Shown: positions 41,604 to 49,116 of the stretch, one piece after another
How the letters are laid out: every line of letters begins with the position of its first letter
How positions within the stretch are numbered: the stretch's first letter is position 1
Assembly (NCBI RefSeq): GCF_030506285.1
Contig: NZ_CP119422.1
Location: forward strand, 2,995,001 to 3,059,000
DNA from: Catalinimonas niigatensis
Lineage (GTDB): Bacteria; Bacteroidota; Bacteroidia; Cytophagales; Cyclobacteriaceae
Length of the DNA: 64,000 nucleotides
Direction of reading: 5' to 3'
Notes under the pieces: generated by a model
What the model saw: only the letters and a program-made list of their open reading frames with translations
What the model was told of the DNA's origin: nothing
Database searches by the model: none
Translations under genes and position numbers: made by a program

Positions 41604-43667
41604 ATGGTTTATTTTTCTTCTTTGCATCAACAGGCTTCTGCCCGCAATCCTAAAGAAAGGCTCCGGCAAAAGATAGATGATTTGCGTAAAGAATTGTATG
41701 AAGCAGAGCAGGAATGGCTGAAACTGGAAAAAGAAGAACAGAAAAATATCCCTCTTCCAAAATCTTTGTCTCCAAGACCCAAAAAACGTGATAAGAAAGT
41801 CTTTGAGTTTCCTAAAGATTACATCTATCTTTTGCAGGCCACCATTGAAAATAATGATCACCTTATTGTAATCATTGATCATCATTATACCTGTATAGCT
41901 GTCAATAGAAAAGCCAGACTAGAATCTTACCGTTTGTTGGGTGTGGAATTTCGGCCTGGTATGGATATGCGCAGCAATCCCAAAACAGACTATCCTGATC
42001 TGGTACAAATTACCAAAAAATGGAAAGATGTATTGAATGGCAAGAAGTTTACCATACAGGCAAGGCTTTCGGGAGTACATTACGATCATGCTTTTTATCG
42101 CCTACATTTCTATCCCATACAAGACAAGGGAAAAATCATTGGCGCAGTGTTGGCAGGACATGACATCACTCGCGAAAAAAAGGCTCAGGAAATCCAGATC
42201 GATTTACACAACACCCTACAGCTTTCTAACAACAAGCTTAAAGGGATCATCAATGGTGCCAGTCATGCCATTGTAGCCATCAACCTCGCGTATGAGATTA
42301 TTGAACTTAACGAAGAAGGATCTGCTTTTCTGAGTCTGCATTATGATAGCTCTGTAAAAGCAGGTGATATCCTGACGCAATTCGCTACAGAAGCCTCACT
42401 ATTGAAACTATGGGAACGTGCACTGGCAGGTGAGAAATTTATCCGTCTGTATAAATTTGGCTTAAAGCAGGGCAAAATCGCTCATTTTGAGCTTTCCTTC
42501 AGCAATATTCGTGATGATAAAGGCAAGCTTATCGGAGCTACGATGATTGCCCGTGATGTGAGTAAAGAGAGACAAATTGAACAAGAGCTGAAAGATATCA
42601 AAGAACTCAAGTTTTTGGCTGAAAATATGGCCCAGCTGATCTGGATCATACGGGCCGATAGTGAACCTGAATATTTTAATAAACGCTTTTTCCATTACAC
42701 TGGCTACAGCTTGCGGGAGTTGAAACAAAGTAAATGGCGTCAGGTCGTCCATCCTGAAGACCTGGAAGAAAGTCTACGTATCTGGAAAAAAGCACGGCAA
42801 CTGGAGGTTCCCTGTGAGATAGAATACCGGCTCAAAAGGGCTTCCGACCAAAGCTATCGCTGGCACCTGGTGAGGAGTGTGCCCATGAAAAATGATCATG
42901 GAAAAATCACTCACTGGATTAGCTCTGCTACGGACATACATGAACGAAGAGTGCAGACGGAGCAGATTGAAGAAAAAAACAATCAGCTTAGCCGTATCAA
43001 TCAATACCTGGACGATTTTGTACATGCGACAGCCCATGACCTGAGGGTACCGGTAGCCCGCCTGCAGTTGATGGTAAAAGCTTTCCAGGAATTATCTTTT
43101 GAGCAAAGAGAAAAACTACTCCCAAAAATTATTCGCAGTGTCAACCATTTGGATTCTACCTTAAGAGGTCTGATCCAGGTGATTGACCTGCAGGCCGATG
43201 AAGAAAATATCGAACAATCCATTAGCCTCAGCAAGGTGATAGAAGATATACTGGAACGGCGGCAGGATTCTATTCGCGAGGCACAGGCTATTATACAGAT
43301 ATATGATAAGGAAGTGTGTCATGTCAGTTATGTGAAAAGTTATTTGTATACGATCATAGATAATATGATCAGCAATGCCATCAAGTATCGTGACCCGGAG
43401 CGAAATTTGCAGCTAAATATCCATATTGAAAAAGTAGAAGATTATTGCCTGTTGATTTTTGAAGATAATGGGATAGGTATTAATTTAAACAAATATCGCA
43501 ACCAACTTTTTCTTCCTTTTCGCAGAATAAGCAATCGCATAGAAGGGCTGGGGCTTGGACTTTATGTAATCCAAACCATGCTGCAAAAAAATGGTGGTTA
43601 TATAGAAGTGACCAGCCAACCTGATAAAGGATCTGTATTTAAAATATTCTTAAAAGAATATTGTTAA
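41604..43667 (+). CDS. PAS-domain sensor histidine kinase
   Basis: A 687-residue soluble histidine kinase without membrane segments. Order: coiled coil (about 15-45), three PAS domains (about 75-190, 200-315 and 330-455, the last with a PAC motif), a second coiled coil (455-472), the phosphoacceptor helix with H478 (HATAHDLRVPVARL), and the ATPase domain with N box DNMISNAIKYRDP, G1 FEDNGIGINL and G2 GLGLGLYVIQ. The H box has HDLRVP instead of the usual HDLRSP/HELRTP. It is followed 12 bp later by a response regulator, its likely partner. The signal is unknown, probably cytoplasmic. Confidence 0.93.
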   Translation: MVYFSSLHQQASARNPKERLRQKIDDLRKELYEAEQEWLKLEKEEQKNIPLPKSLSPRPKKRDKKVFEFPKDYIYLLQATIENNDHLIVIIDHHYTCIAVNRKARLESYRLLGVEFRPGMDMRSNPKTDYPDLVQITKKWKDVLNGKKFTIQARLSGVHYDHAFYRLHFYPIQDKGKIIGAVLAGHDITREKKAQEIQIDLHNTLQLSNNKLKGIINGASHAIVAINLAYEIIELNEEGSAFLSLHYDSSVKAGDILTQFATEASLLKLWERALAGEKFIRLYKFGLKQGKIAHFELSFSNIRDDKGKLIGATMIARDVSKERQIEQELKDIKELKFLAENMAQLIWIIRADSEPEYFNKRFFHYTGYSLRELKQSKWRQVVHPEDLEESLRIWKKARQLEVPCEIEYRLKRASDQSYRWHLVRSVPMKNDHGKITHWISSATDIHERRVQTEQIEEKNNQLSRINQYLDDFVHATAHDLRVPVARLQLMVKAFQELSFEQREKLLPKIIRSVNHLDSTLRGLIQVIDLQADEENIEQSISLSKVIEDILERRQDSIREAQAIIQIYDKEVCHVSYVKSYLYTIIDNMISNAIKYRDPERNLQLNIHIEKVEDYCLLIFEDNGIGINLNKYRNQLFLPFRRISNRIEGLGLGLYVIQTMLQKNGGYIEVTSQPDKGSVFKIFLKEYC

Positions 43668-43679
43668 ATTTGGGTTATT

Positions 43680-44075
43680 ATGGTATTTATGATTGATGAT
43701 GATGATGATGCGCTTGAAATCTATTCTATGCTTATAGAAAAATCAGGCTATGCTGATTATTTTGTTACACATAATAATGGAATAGACGCTCTTGACGCTT
43801 TACAGGAAATACATGCCGGTAAGCAAAGTTTTCCAAGCTATATTCTTTTGGATCTTAACATGCCCGGGCTGGGAGGGGTAGATTTCGTAGAAAAATATGA
43901 GGAGCTATACCATCAGCATTACCCTCAAACCGAAATTATTATTCTTACTAGCTCTGTACGCGAAAAAGACAATGAAAAAGCCCTTAGCTACAGCTCTGTA
44001 AGCCATTTCATCAGCAAGCCTTTATCTAAAGATAAACTGATTAAGATGTTATCTGAGAGTGCTTCCAAATCATAG
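43680..44075 (+). CDS. Single-domain response regulator
   Basis: A 131-residue receiver domain with no output domain (Rcp1-like). The acidic pocket IDDDDDALE (5-13), phospho-acceptor D58 in LLDLNMPG, the ILTSS strand and the lysine of ISKPLS are all present. It follows the PAS kinase by 12 bp and is probably its phosphate acceptor, acting by protein-protein contact or in a phosphorelay. The last 6 bases overlap the convergent monooxygenase gene. Confidence 0.95.
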   Translation: MVFMIDDDDDALEIYSMLIEKSGYADYFVTHNNGIDALDALQEIHAGKQSFPSYILLDLNMPGLGGVDFVEKYEELYHQHYPQTEIIILTSSVREKDNEKALSYSSVSHFISKPLSKDKLIKMLSESASKS

Positions 44076-45215
44076 TACGACATCATAAAGTTCTTTAATC
44101 TGCTTCTGCCTCACTGATTCCGGCATACGACGCAGCGCAGCATTGCGTAAAACGCTTAGTACTCCATTCTCCCATTGAGCTACTTTCCCCAGTTGATAAG
44201 AGGTACGCACAATTTGTTGTGTCCTTTTCATACGCATTGCTTCATAACGCTGTAAAGCTTTCTCTACATCATTCAATTGAGCAAGCTGATTGGCTAATAC
44301 GATAGCATCTTCTATGGCCATGCAGGCTCCCTGTCCCATATTGGGAGTGGTAGCATGCGCAGCATCACCAGCCAGGACTACTCTTCCAAATACGTATTTG
44401 CCAATCGGTTTGAGGTCAATAATATCGTTCCAGAGCAATTGCTCATTTCGGGTGTGGGAGAGTATTTCAGGAATGGGTGAATGATATTCCTTAAAGTGTT
44501 TTTTCAATTCTTCTACCCCAAAAGAACGCATGTAAGCATCCTGCTCAGGAGCATTGACTGTAGCAAACCAGTATATTTTGTTGTTTTTCAGCGGCACGAT
44601 ACCAAAACGTCCCGCCTTTCCCCAGGTTTCGGTAGCCTGATTTTCCTGCATGGCTGCTGGGCGATAGTCAATCACTGCTCTCCAGCAGGTATAACCTGCG
44701 TAGCGAGGCTTTACTTCAGGCAAAAGCTGTCCTCTCACGGCAGAGTGAATCCCATCAAAAGCAAGTAGCACTTCTCCCACTGCCTGAGTTCCATCTTCAA
44801 AATCTACCCTTACTTCTTGAGCATCCTGGGTGACATGTGAAAAAGATTTGCCCAGATGTAAACTTCCTTCCTGAAGATGACTCATCAAAATTTCATGCAA
44901 TACCGCCCGGTGTATGGAAAAATTAGCGGCACCAAATTGCCGGGCCACCGGCTCAATGTCTGTTTGTGTAATCAGTTTACCCCATTGATCGGGGATGTTC
45001 ATATAACGCAAAGTCTGGCCGGCTTTCATCAATTCTTCATCCAAACCTATTTGCCGCAATGCTAAAACTGCGTTAACCGACAAGCTGAGGCCAGCGCCTA
45101 AAGCTTTGATAACAGTTGCTTTTTCGTATACATGGGCTTCAAACCCTTTTCGTTGCAATGCAATGGCAGCACACAATCCTCCTATGCCGCCACCGATGAT
45201 CAGTATTTTTTTCAT
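44070..45215 (-). CDS. FAD-dependent monooxygenase (group A flavoprotein hydroxylase)
   Basis: A 381-residue enzyme of the p-hydroxybenzoate hydroxylase fold. The FAD site IIGGGIGGLCAAIALQRKG is at the N terminus, the second motif is AFDGIHSAVR, and the third is VLAGDAAHATTPNMGQGACM. YAGYTCWRAVID recalls urate hydroxylase HpxO and salicylate-type hydroxylases. The substrate cannot be assigned. It is divergent from a TetR gene and an 18-bp operator lies 10 bases upstream of its start, so it is probably a de-repressed detoxification or catabolic enzyme. Confidence 0.92.
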   Translation of the reverse strand: MKKILIIGGGIGGLCAAIALQRKGFEAHVYEKATVIKALGAGLSLSVNAVLALRQIGLDEELMKAGQTLRYMNIPDQWGKLITQTDIEPVARQFGAANFSIHRAVLHEILMSHLQEGSLHLGKSFSHVTQDAQEVRVDFEDGTQAVGEVLLAFDGIHSAVRGQLLPEVKPRYAGYTCWRAVIDYRPAAMQENQATETWGKAGRFGIVPLKNNKIYWFATVNAPEQDAYMRSFGVEELKKHFKEYHSPIPEILSHTRNEQLLWNDIIDLKPIGKYVFGRVVLAGDAAHATTPNMGQGACMAIEDAIVLANQLAQLNDVEKALQRYEAMRMKRTQQIVRTSYQLGKVAQWENGVLSVLRNAALRRMPESVRQKQIKELYDVVL

Positions 45216-45224
45216 AATTGTTGA

Positions 45225-45242
45225 TTAGCTCCATAGAGCTAA
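45225..45242. promoter_or_regulatory. TetR operator 1 (TTAGCTC-N4-GAGCTAA)
   Basis: A perfect 18-bp inverted repeat with 7-bp arms, 10 bases upstream of the monooxygenase start. It adjoins the predicted -7 element and would cover the transcription start. The second copy at 45271-45288 keeps 13 of the 14 arm bases. Confidence 0.8.
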
Positions 45243-45244
45243 AG

Positions 45245-45252
45245 CAAAGGTA
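45245..45252 (-). promoter_or_regulatory. Probable -7 element of the monooxygenase promoter
   Basis: Minus-strand TACCTTTG is an exact TAnnTTTG match lying between the two operators, 2 bases from operator 1. A -33 TTG at the standard distance is not evident. Confidence 0.5.
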
Positions 45253-45270
45253 TAAAACAATTTTTATATA

Positions 45271-45288
45271 TTAGCCCTCAAGAGCTAA
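45271..45288. promoter_or_regulatory. TetR operator 2 (TTAGCCC-N4-GAGCTAA)
   Basis: Near-perfect copy of operator 1 with one arm mismatch, centred 46 bp from it and 17 bases before the TetR start codon. This suggests autoregulation of the tetR gene. Confidence 0.75.
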
Positions 45289-45304
45289 AAATTATTTTTA
45301 ACTT

Positions 45305-45925
45305 ATGGATACCCGAGAAAAAATACTATTGACCGCAAAAGAGTTGTTCAATGAAAGAGGGCTGGATAGTACTTCTGCAAAAAATGTGGCTGCTGAGATA
45401 AGTATCAGTGACGGTAATTTAAGGTACCATTTTCGTACCAAAGAAGACCTGGTGTATGCTCTGTACATGCAGTTGGTAGAGGCTTTTAATCAGCAGTTCA
45501 CTCAATATGAACAAATGAATTTTAGCCTTGCTCAAATATACCAAAGCCTGTCTTACGTCTATCATAAGCTTTATGACTACCGTTTTATGATGGCTGACTT
45601 TGTAGCAATCATGCGCAGGTTTCCCAAGATACAACAACATTACCGGGAGCTTACGCAAATCCGGCAGCAACAATTTGCCCACCTGACCGAGGCGCTGATC
45701 AAAGAAGGAATTTTCAAAAATGATATCCCTACCAGTCAGTATGCCCATATGAGTGAACAACTGAGTCTGTTATCCGATGCCTGGATAGGCCATGCCGAAG
45801 TACTTTATGAAGGAGATGAGAAGCAGAAGCTCCGACACTATCTGATGTTAGCTTTCAGCCTGCTGGTACCTTACCTTACGACCAAGGGAATGTACGAGTA
45901 CATAGATATTGTGAGTAACAATTAA
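45305..45925 (+). CDS. TetR/AcrR family transcriptional regulator
   Basis: A 206-residue regulator. The N-terminal helix-turn-helix (about 1-48) reads REKILLTAKELFNERGLDST and ISDGNLRYHFRTKEDLVYAL, typical of TetR; the rest is the helical ligand-binding and dimerisation domain. Two palindromes between it and the divergent monooxygenase gene are the expected operators, so the probable role is repression of both genes, relieved by a ligand related to the monooxygenase substrate. Confidence 0.94.
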   Translation: MDTREKILLTAKELFNERGLDSTSAKNVAAEISISDGNLRYHFRTKEDLVYALYMQLVEAFNQQFTQYEQMNFSLAQIYQSLSYVYHKLYDYRFMMADFVAIMRRFPKIQQHYRELTQIRQQQFAHLTEALIKEGIFKNDIPTSQYAHMSEQLSLLSDAWIGHAEVLYEGDEKQKLRHYLMLAFSLLVPYLTTKGMYEYIDIVSNN

Positions 45926-45958
45926 GGATAGATTTGTCCCCAAACTGATTGAAAGCGG

Positions 45959-46600
45959 CTATGCAGAATATTCCTTCACCACTTGAGATATCGTTTCTTT
46001 CAATGGCTCATAAGCCTGATAGCCACGGCTCAGCACATACAATTTTCTCCCATTTCGGAATAGGAGGGTAGGGAAACCTGTTACACTCAAACGTTGTACA
46101 AAGGCAAATTCCTCCCAGGTTTTCTGCTGATATTTTTCATCAGCAAAGAGTTGGATGAAGAACTCTTTGTCTAAATGATGCCTTTCAGCAATTCCGGCCA
46201 ACACTTCCACATCATTCAGATTCTGTCCATCATAAAAAATAGCTTTCTGCAGATCATGGGCAAAAGCGATGCTGCTACCATTGGATACCGACTTGAAAAT
46301 GCTGAGTGCCCGACAGGGCGGTTCTGAATTGTAAATATAACTACCTTCTTCCAGCAGGTCTTTAAATCCCTGACCAAAGGCAACACCTGCACGTTCTTCT
46401 ACTGTCTGTAAAGCGCCTTTGATATAACTGAACGTTTCACCAATAGGCGCTACCCTGCTCCCAGTCACCATTCCACCACTATAGGCGGTAAACTTAAGCT
46501 GCTCTTTAAAATGCTTTTCCAGCTTCTCTATGACCGGACTAAACCCATAACACCATCCGCACAAAGGGTCATAGCAATATAGGATCTCATTGTTTTCCAT
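45959..46600 (-). CDS. DsbA family protein (FrnE-like thioredoxin-fold)
   Basis: A 213-residue thioredoxin-fold oxidoreductase of the DsbA/FrnE/2-hydroxychromene isomerase superfamily. The redox site is CYDPLCGWCYGFSP (CxxC near 13-16), the cis-proline segment is SVTGFPTLLF near the C terminus. There is no signal peptide, so it is cytoplasmic, unlike classical DsbA. The start at 46600 (MENNEILYCYDP) is preferred; 46612 would add four residues. Substrate unknown. Confidence 0.88.
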   Translation of the reverse strand: MENNEILYCYDPLCGWCYGFSPVIEKLEKHFKEQLKFTAYSGGMVTGSRVAPIGETFSYIKGALQTVEERAGVAFGQGFKDLLEEGSYIYNSEPPCRALSIFKSVSNGSSIAFAHDLQKAIFYDGQNLNDVEVLAGIAERHHLDKEFFIQLFADEKYQQKTWEEFAFVQRLSVTGFPTLLFRNGRKLYVLSRGYQAYEPLKETISQVVKEYSA

Positions 46601-46656
46601 AACAAAATTCATTGGTGAACAATCTACAGCTAGTACGGATACGCATAAAAAAGGAT

Positions 46657-46690
46657 AAAAAAAAAGTCCTTATCTTTACTGATAAGGACT
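46657..46690 (-). terminator. Rho-independent terminator of the tRNA-Glu pair
   Basis: A perfect 10-bp stem AGTCCTTATC/GATAAGGACT (46665-46690) with a 6-base loop, followed on the minus strand by a run of eight T. It starts 2 bases beyond the 3' end of the downstream tRNA. Confidence 0.95.
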
Positions 46691-46692
46691 TG

Positions 46693-46764
46693 TAGTCCGT
46701 AGGGGAATCGAACCCCTGTTACCAGGATGAAAACCTGGCGTCCTAACCCCTAGACGAACGGACC
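46693..46764 (-). tRNA. tRNA-Glu (anticodon TTC), copy 2
   Basis: A 72-nt tRNA. Acceptor GGTCCGT pairs with ACGGACT (one G-U pair), discriminator A. The anticodon loop TTTTCAT gives UUC, and the T loop GGTTCGATTCC is canonical. No CCA is encoded. Identical in sequence to the copy at 46845-46916 and downstream of it in transcription order. Confidence 0.97.
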
Positions 46765-46773
46765 GAATCGCCG

Positions 46774-46788
46774 CTGCGGATTACGCAG
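46774..46788 (-). repeat. Short GC hairpin in the tRNA spacer
   Basis: CTGCG-GATTA-CGCAG, 5-bp stem, 9 bases upstream of the second tRNA-Glu. A CTCAC-N9-GTGAG stem follows at 46796-46814. These may serve precursor processing. Confidence 0.4.
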
Positions 46789-46844
46789 AGCGAAGCTCAC
46801 TTGCAAGCAGTGAGTAAGGTAAAACAAAATTAAAAGAACTTTCG

Positions 46845-46916
46845 TAGTCCGTAGGGGAATCGAACCCCTGTTACCAGGATGAAAACCTGGCGTCCTAACC
46901 CCTAGACGAACGGACC
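46845..46916 (-). tRNA. tRNA-Glu (anticodon TTC), copy 1
   Basis: Sequence identical to 46693-46764. The 80-bp spacer between the two copies carries two small hairpins, and one terminator follows the second copy, so both are probably made from one transcript starting upstream of 46916. Confidence 0.97.
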
Positions 46917-46929
46917 GTCAATTGCTACT

Positions 46930-46944
46930 CGGCGTAGAACGCCG
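46930..46944 (-). repeat. GC hairpin in the tRNA-Glu leader
   Basis: CGGCGT-AGA-ACGCCG, a 6-bp GC-rich stem 13 bases upstream of the first tRNA-Glu, in a place equivalent to the hairpin before the second copy. Confidence 0.4.
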
Positions 46945-47162
46945 CAGGCCACACAGACCTTTTTGGTTTTGAGACCGCAAATATAAGAGGCTGCGTTTAT
47001 TTTACAAAATGCTTTGCCGATTTTTCTAAATTTCTGCGAATAGAATTCCTAATCATCAATAATCTTCTCACTAACACGTAAAATCCATAACATGTTCGAG
47101 AGAATCCAGTATACTTTTGTATAGATAGTTTTTTGTCCCCTGTCCATAAGACAAGCATTTGC

Positions 47163-47192
47163 TTGATTGTATCGCAGGGGATTGTATTTTTG
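47163..47192 (+). promoter_or_regulatory. Promoter of gap (TTG-N19-TATTTTTG)
   Basis: TTG at 47163-47165 and TATTTTTG at 47185-47192 (exact TAnnTTTG) are separated by 19 bases, the classic Bacteroidota housekeeping sigma promoter. The gap ATG is 36 bases downstream. Nested inverted repeats overlap the -33 element. Confidence 0.75.
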
Positions 47193-47207
47193 TAGAACAA
47201 TTTTTAA

Positions 47208-48218
<1,011 letters not shown>

Positions 48219-48243
48219 TATCACTCTTGTTCAATAATTAGAA

Positions 48244-48271
48244 AGCTCTACCGTAAGGCAGAGCTTTTTTT
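48244..48271 (+). terminator. Rho-independent terminator of gap
   Basis: AGCTCTACC/GGCAGAGCT stem (one mismatch) around GTAA at 48244-48265, followed by TTTTTT. Confidence 0.93.
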
Positions 48272-48276
48272 GTAAT

Positions 48277-48903
48277 TCAGCTTTTCATCTTCACTACTTC
48301 TTTACTTTGCATGACCTTTGCGCCTTTCTCTCGCAATTCATCCATCGCTTTTTCAAAATCACCTTCCTCTAAGTTTACTGCGCGGGTAGCATCCTGAACC
48401 ACCACAGTTTTAAAGCCTTCCTTCAGAGCATCCAAAGCAGTAAACTTTACGCAATAATCAGCAGCCAGACCAGTCACAAAAACCCTATGTACTCCTTTAT
48501 CTTTCAGATATCTGGTCAGCCCGGTAGAGCGTTTATGTCCGTTGTCATAAAAACCACTATAGCTATCTATATTTTTGTCGAGGCCTTTTTTCACGACCGT
48601 AGCTACTTGATTCATCTTCAATGTCTTGGCAAACTCAGCCCCTGCAGTACCTTGTACACAGTGTACCGGCCACAGAATTTGCTCTAATCCTTCAAGGATA
48701 ATATACTCACCCGGCTTTTTACCACTGTGGTTGGCTGCAAAGCTACCGTGATCAGCAGGGTGAAAGTCCTGTGTAGCTACTACCAATTCAAAATAGGGTT
48801 GAAGCTCATTGACTACTGGAATGATCTGGTCCCCTTCCTTTACTGCCAGAGCGCCATCCGGTAAAAAATCGTTTTGAATATCTACCAATAATAATGCATC
48901 CAT
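48277..48903 (-). CDS. pncA: Nicotinamidase
   Basis: A 208-residue isochorismatase-fold amidase that converts nicotinamide to nicotinate in NAD salvage. The catalytic aspartate D8 is in LLLVDIQNDF, the metal site is TQDFHPADHGSF, and the nucleophilic cysteine is in TGLAADYCVKFTALDA. The start at 48903 (MDALLLVDIQNDF) gives normal length; the 18 residues upstream are not family-like. It converges on gap. Confidence 0.94.
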   Translation of the reverse strand: MDALLLVDIQNDFLPDGALAVKEGDQIIPVVNELQPYFELVVATQDFHPADHGSFAANHSGKKPGEYIILEGLEQILWPVHCVQGTAGAEFAKTLKMNQVATVVKKGLDKNIDSYSGFYDNGHKRSTGLTRYLKDKGVHRVFVTGLAADYCVKFTALDALKEGFKTVVVQDATRAVNLEEGDFEKAMDELREKGAKVMQSKEVVKMKS

Positions 48904-48978
48904 AAAAATCTGTTTTTCATCAGGAAAATGAAGTAGTAGAATTAATCTCATATTCACAACTCATTTGTATTGAAGAAA

Positions 48979-49012
48979 AATCCATAAATGCGCCCTTTTA
49001 AATTTATGGATT
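48979..49012. repeat. Inverted repeat with 11-bp arms
   Basis: AATCCATAAAT (48979-48989) and ATTTATGGATT (49002-49012) are perfect complements around a 12-base loop, in the gap between the divergent pncA and the T9SS protein gene. Operator or hairpin; no T run, so a terminator is unlikely. Confidence 0.5.
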
Positions 49013-49116
49013 ATTTCTACAGATATTACAGGAGTTGGCTTATACCTACTGTTCAAGGGCATATCGGAGCCCATGTACTTACCTTGTCTGATTGAAAGGT
49101 ACTTACTAAGAATAAT

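Noticed and set aside
44070-45215. TetX-like tetracycline monooxygenase next to a TetR gene
   Set aside because: The sequence is closer to urate/salicylate-type hydroxylases (CWRAVID, TTPNMGQGACM) than to TetX, and a TetR neighbour is no evidence of tetracycline resistance.
46997-47200. A 67-codon minus-strand frame in the gap promoter region
   Set aside because: It spans the gap promoter and inverted repeats and has no homology or start signal.
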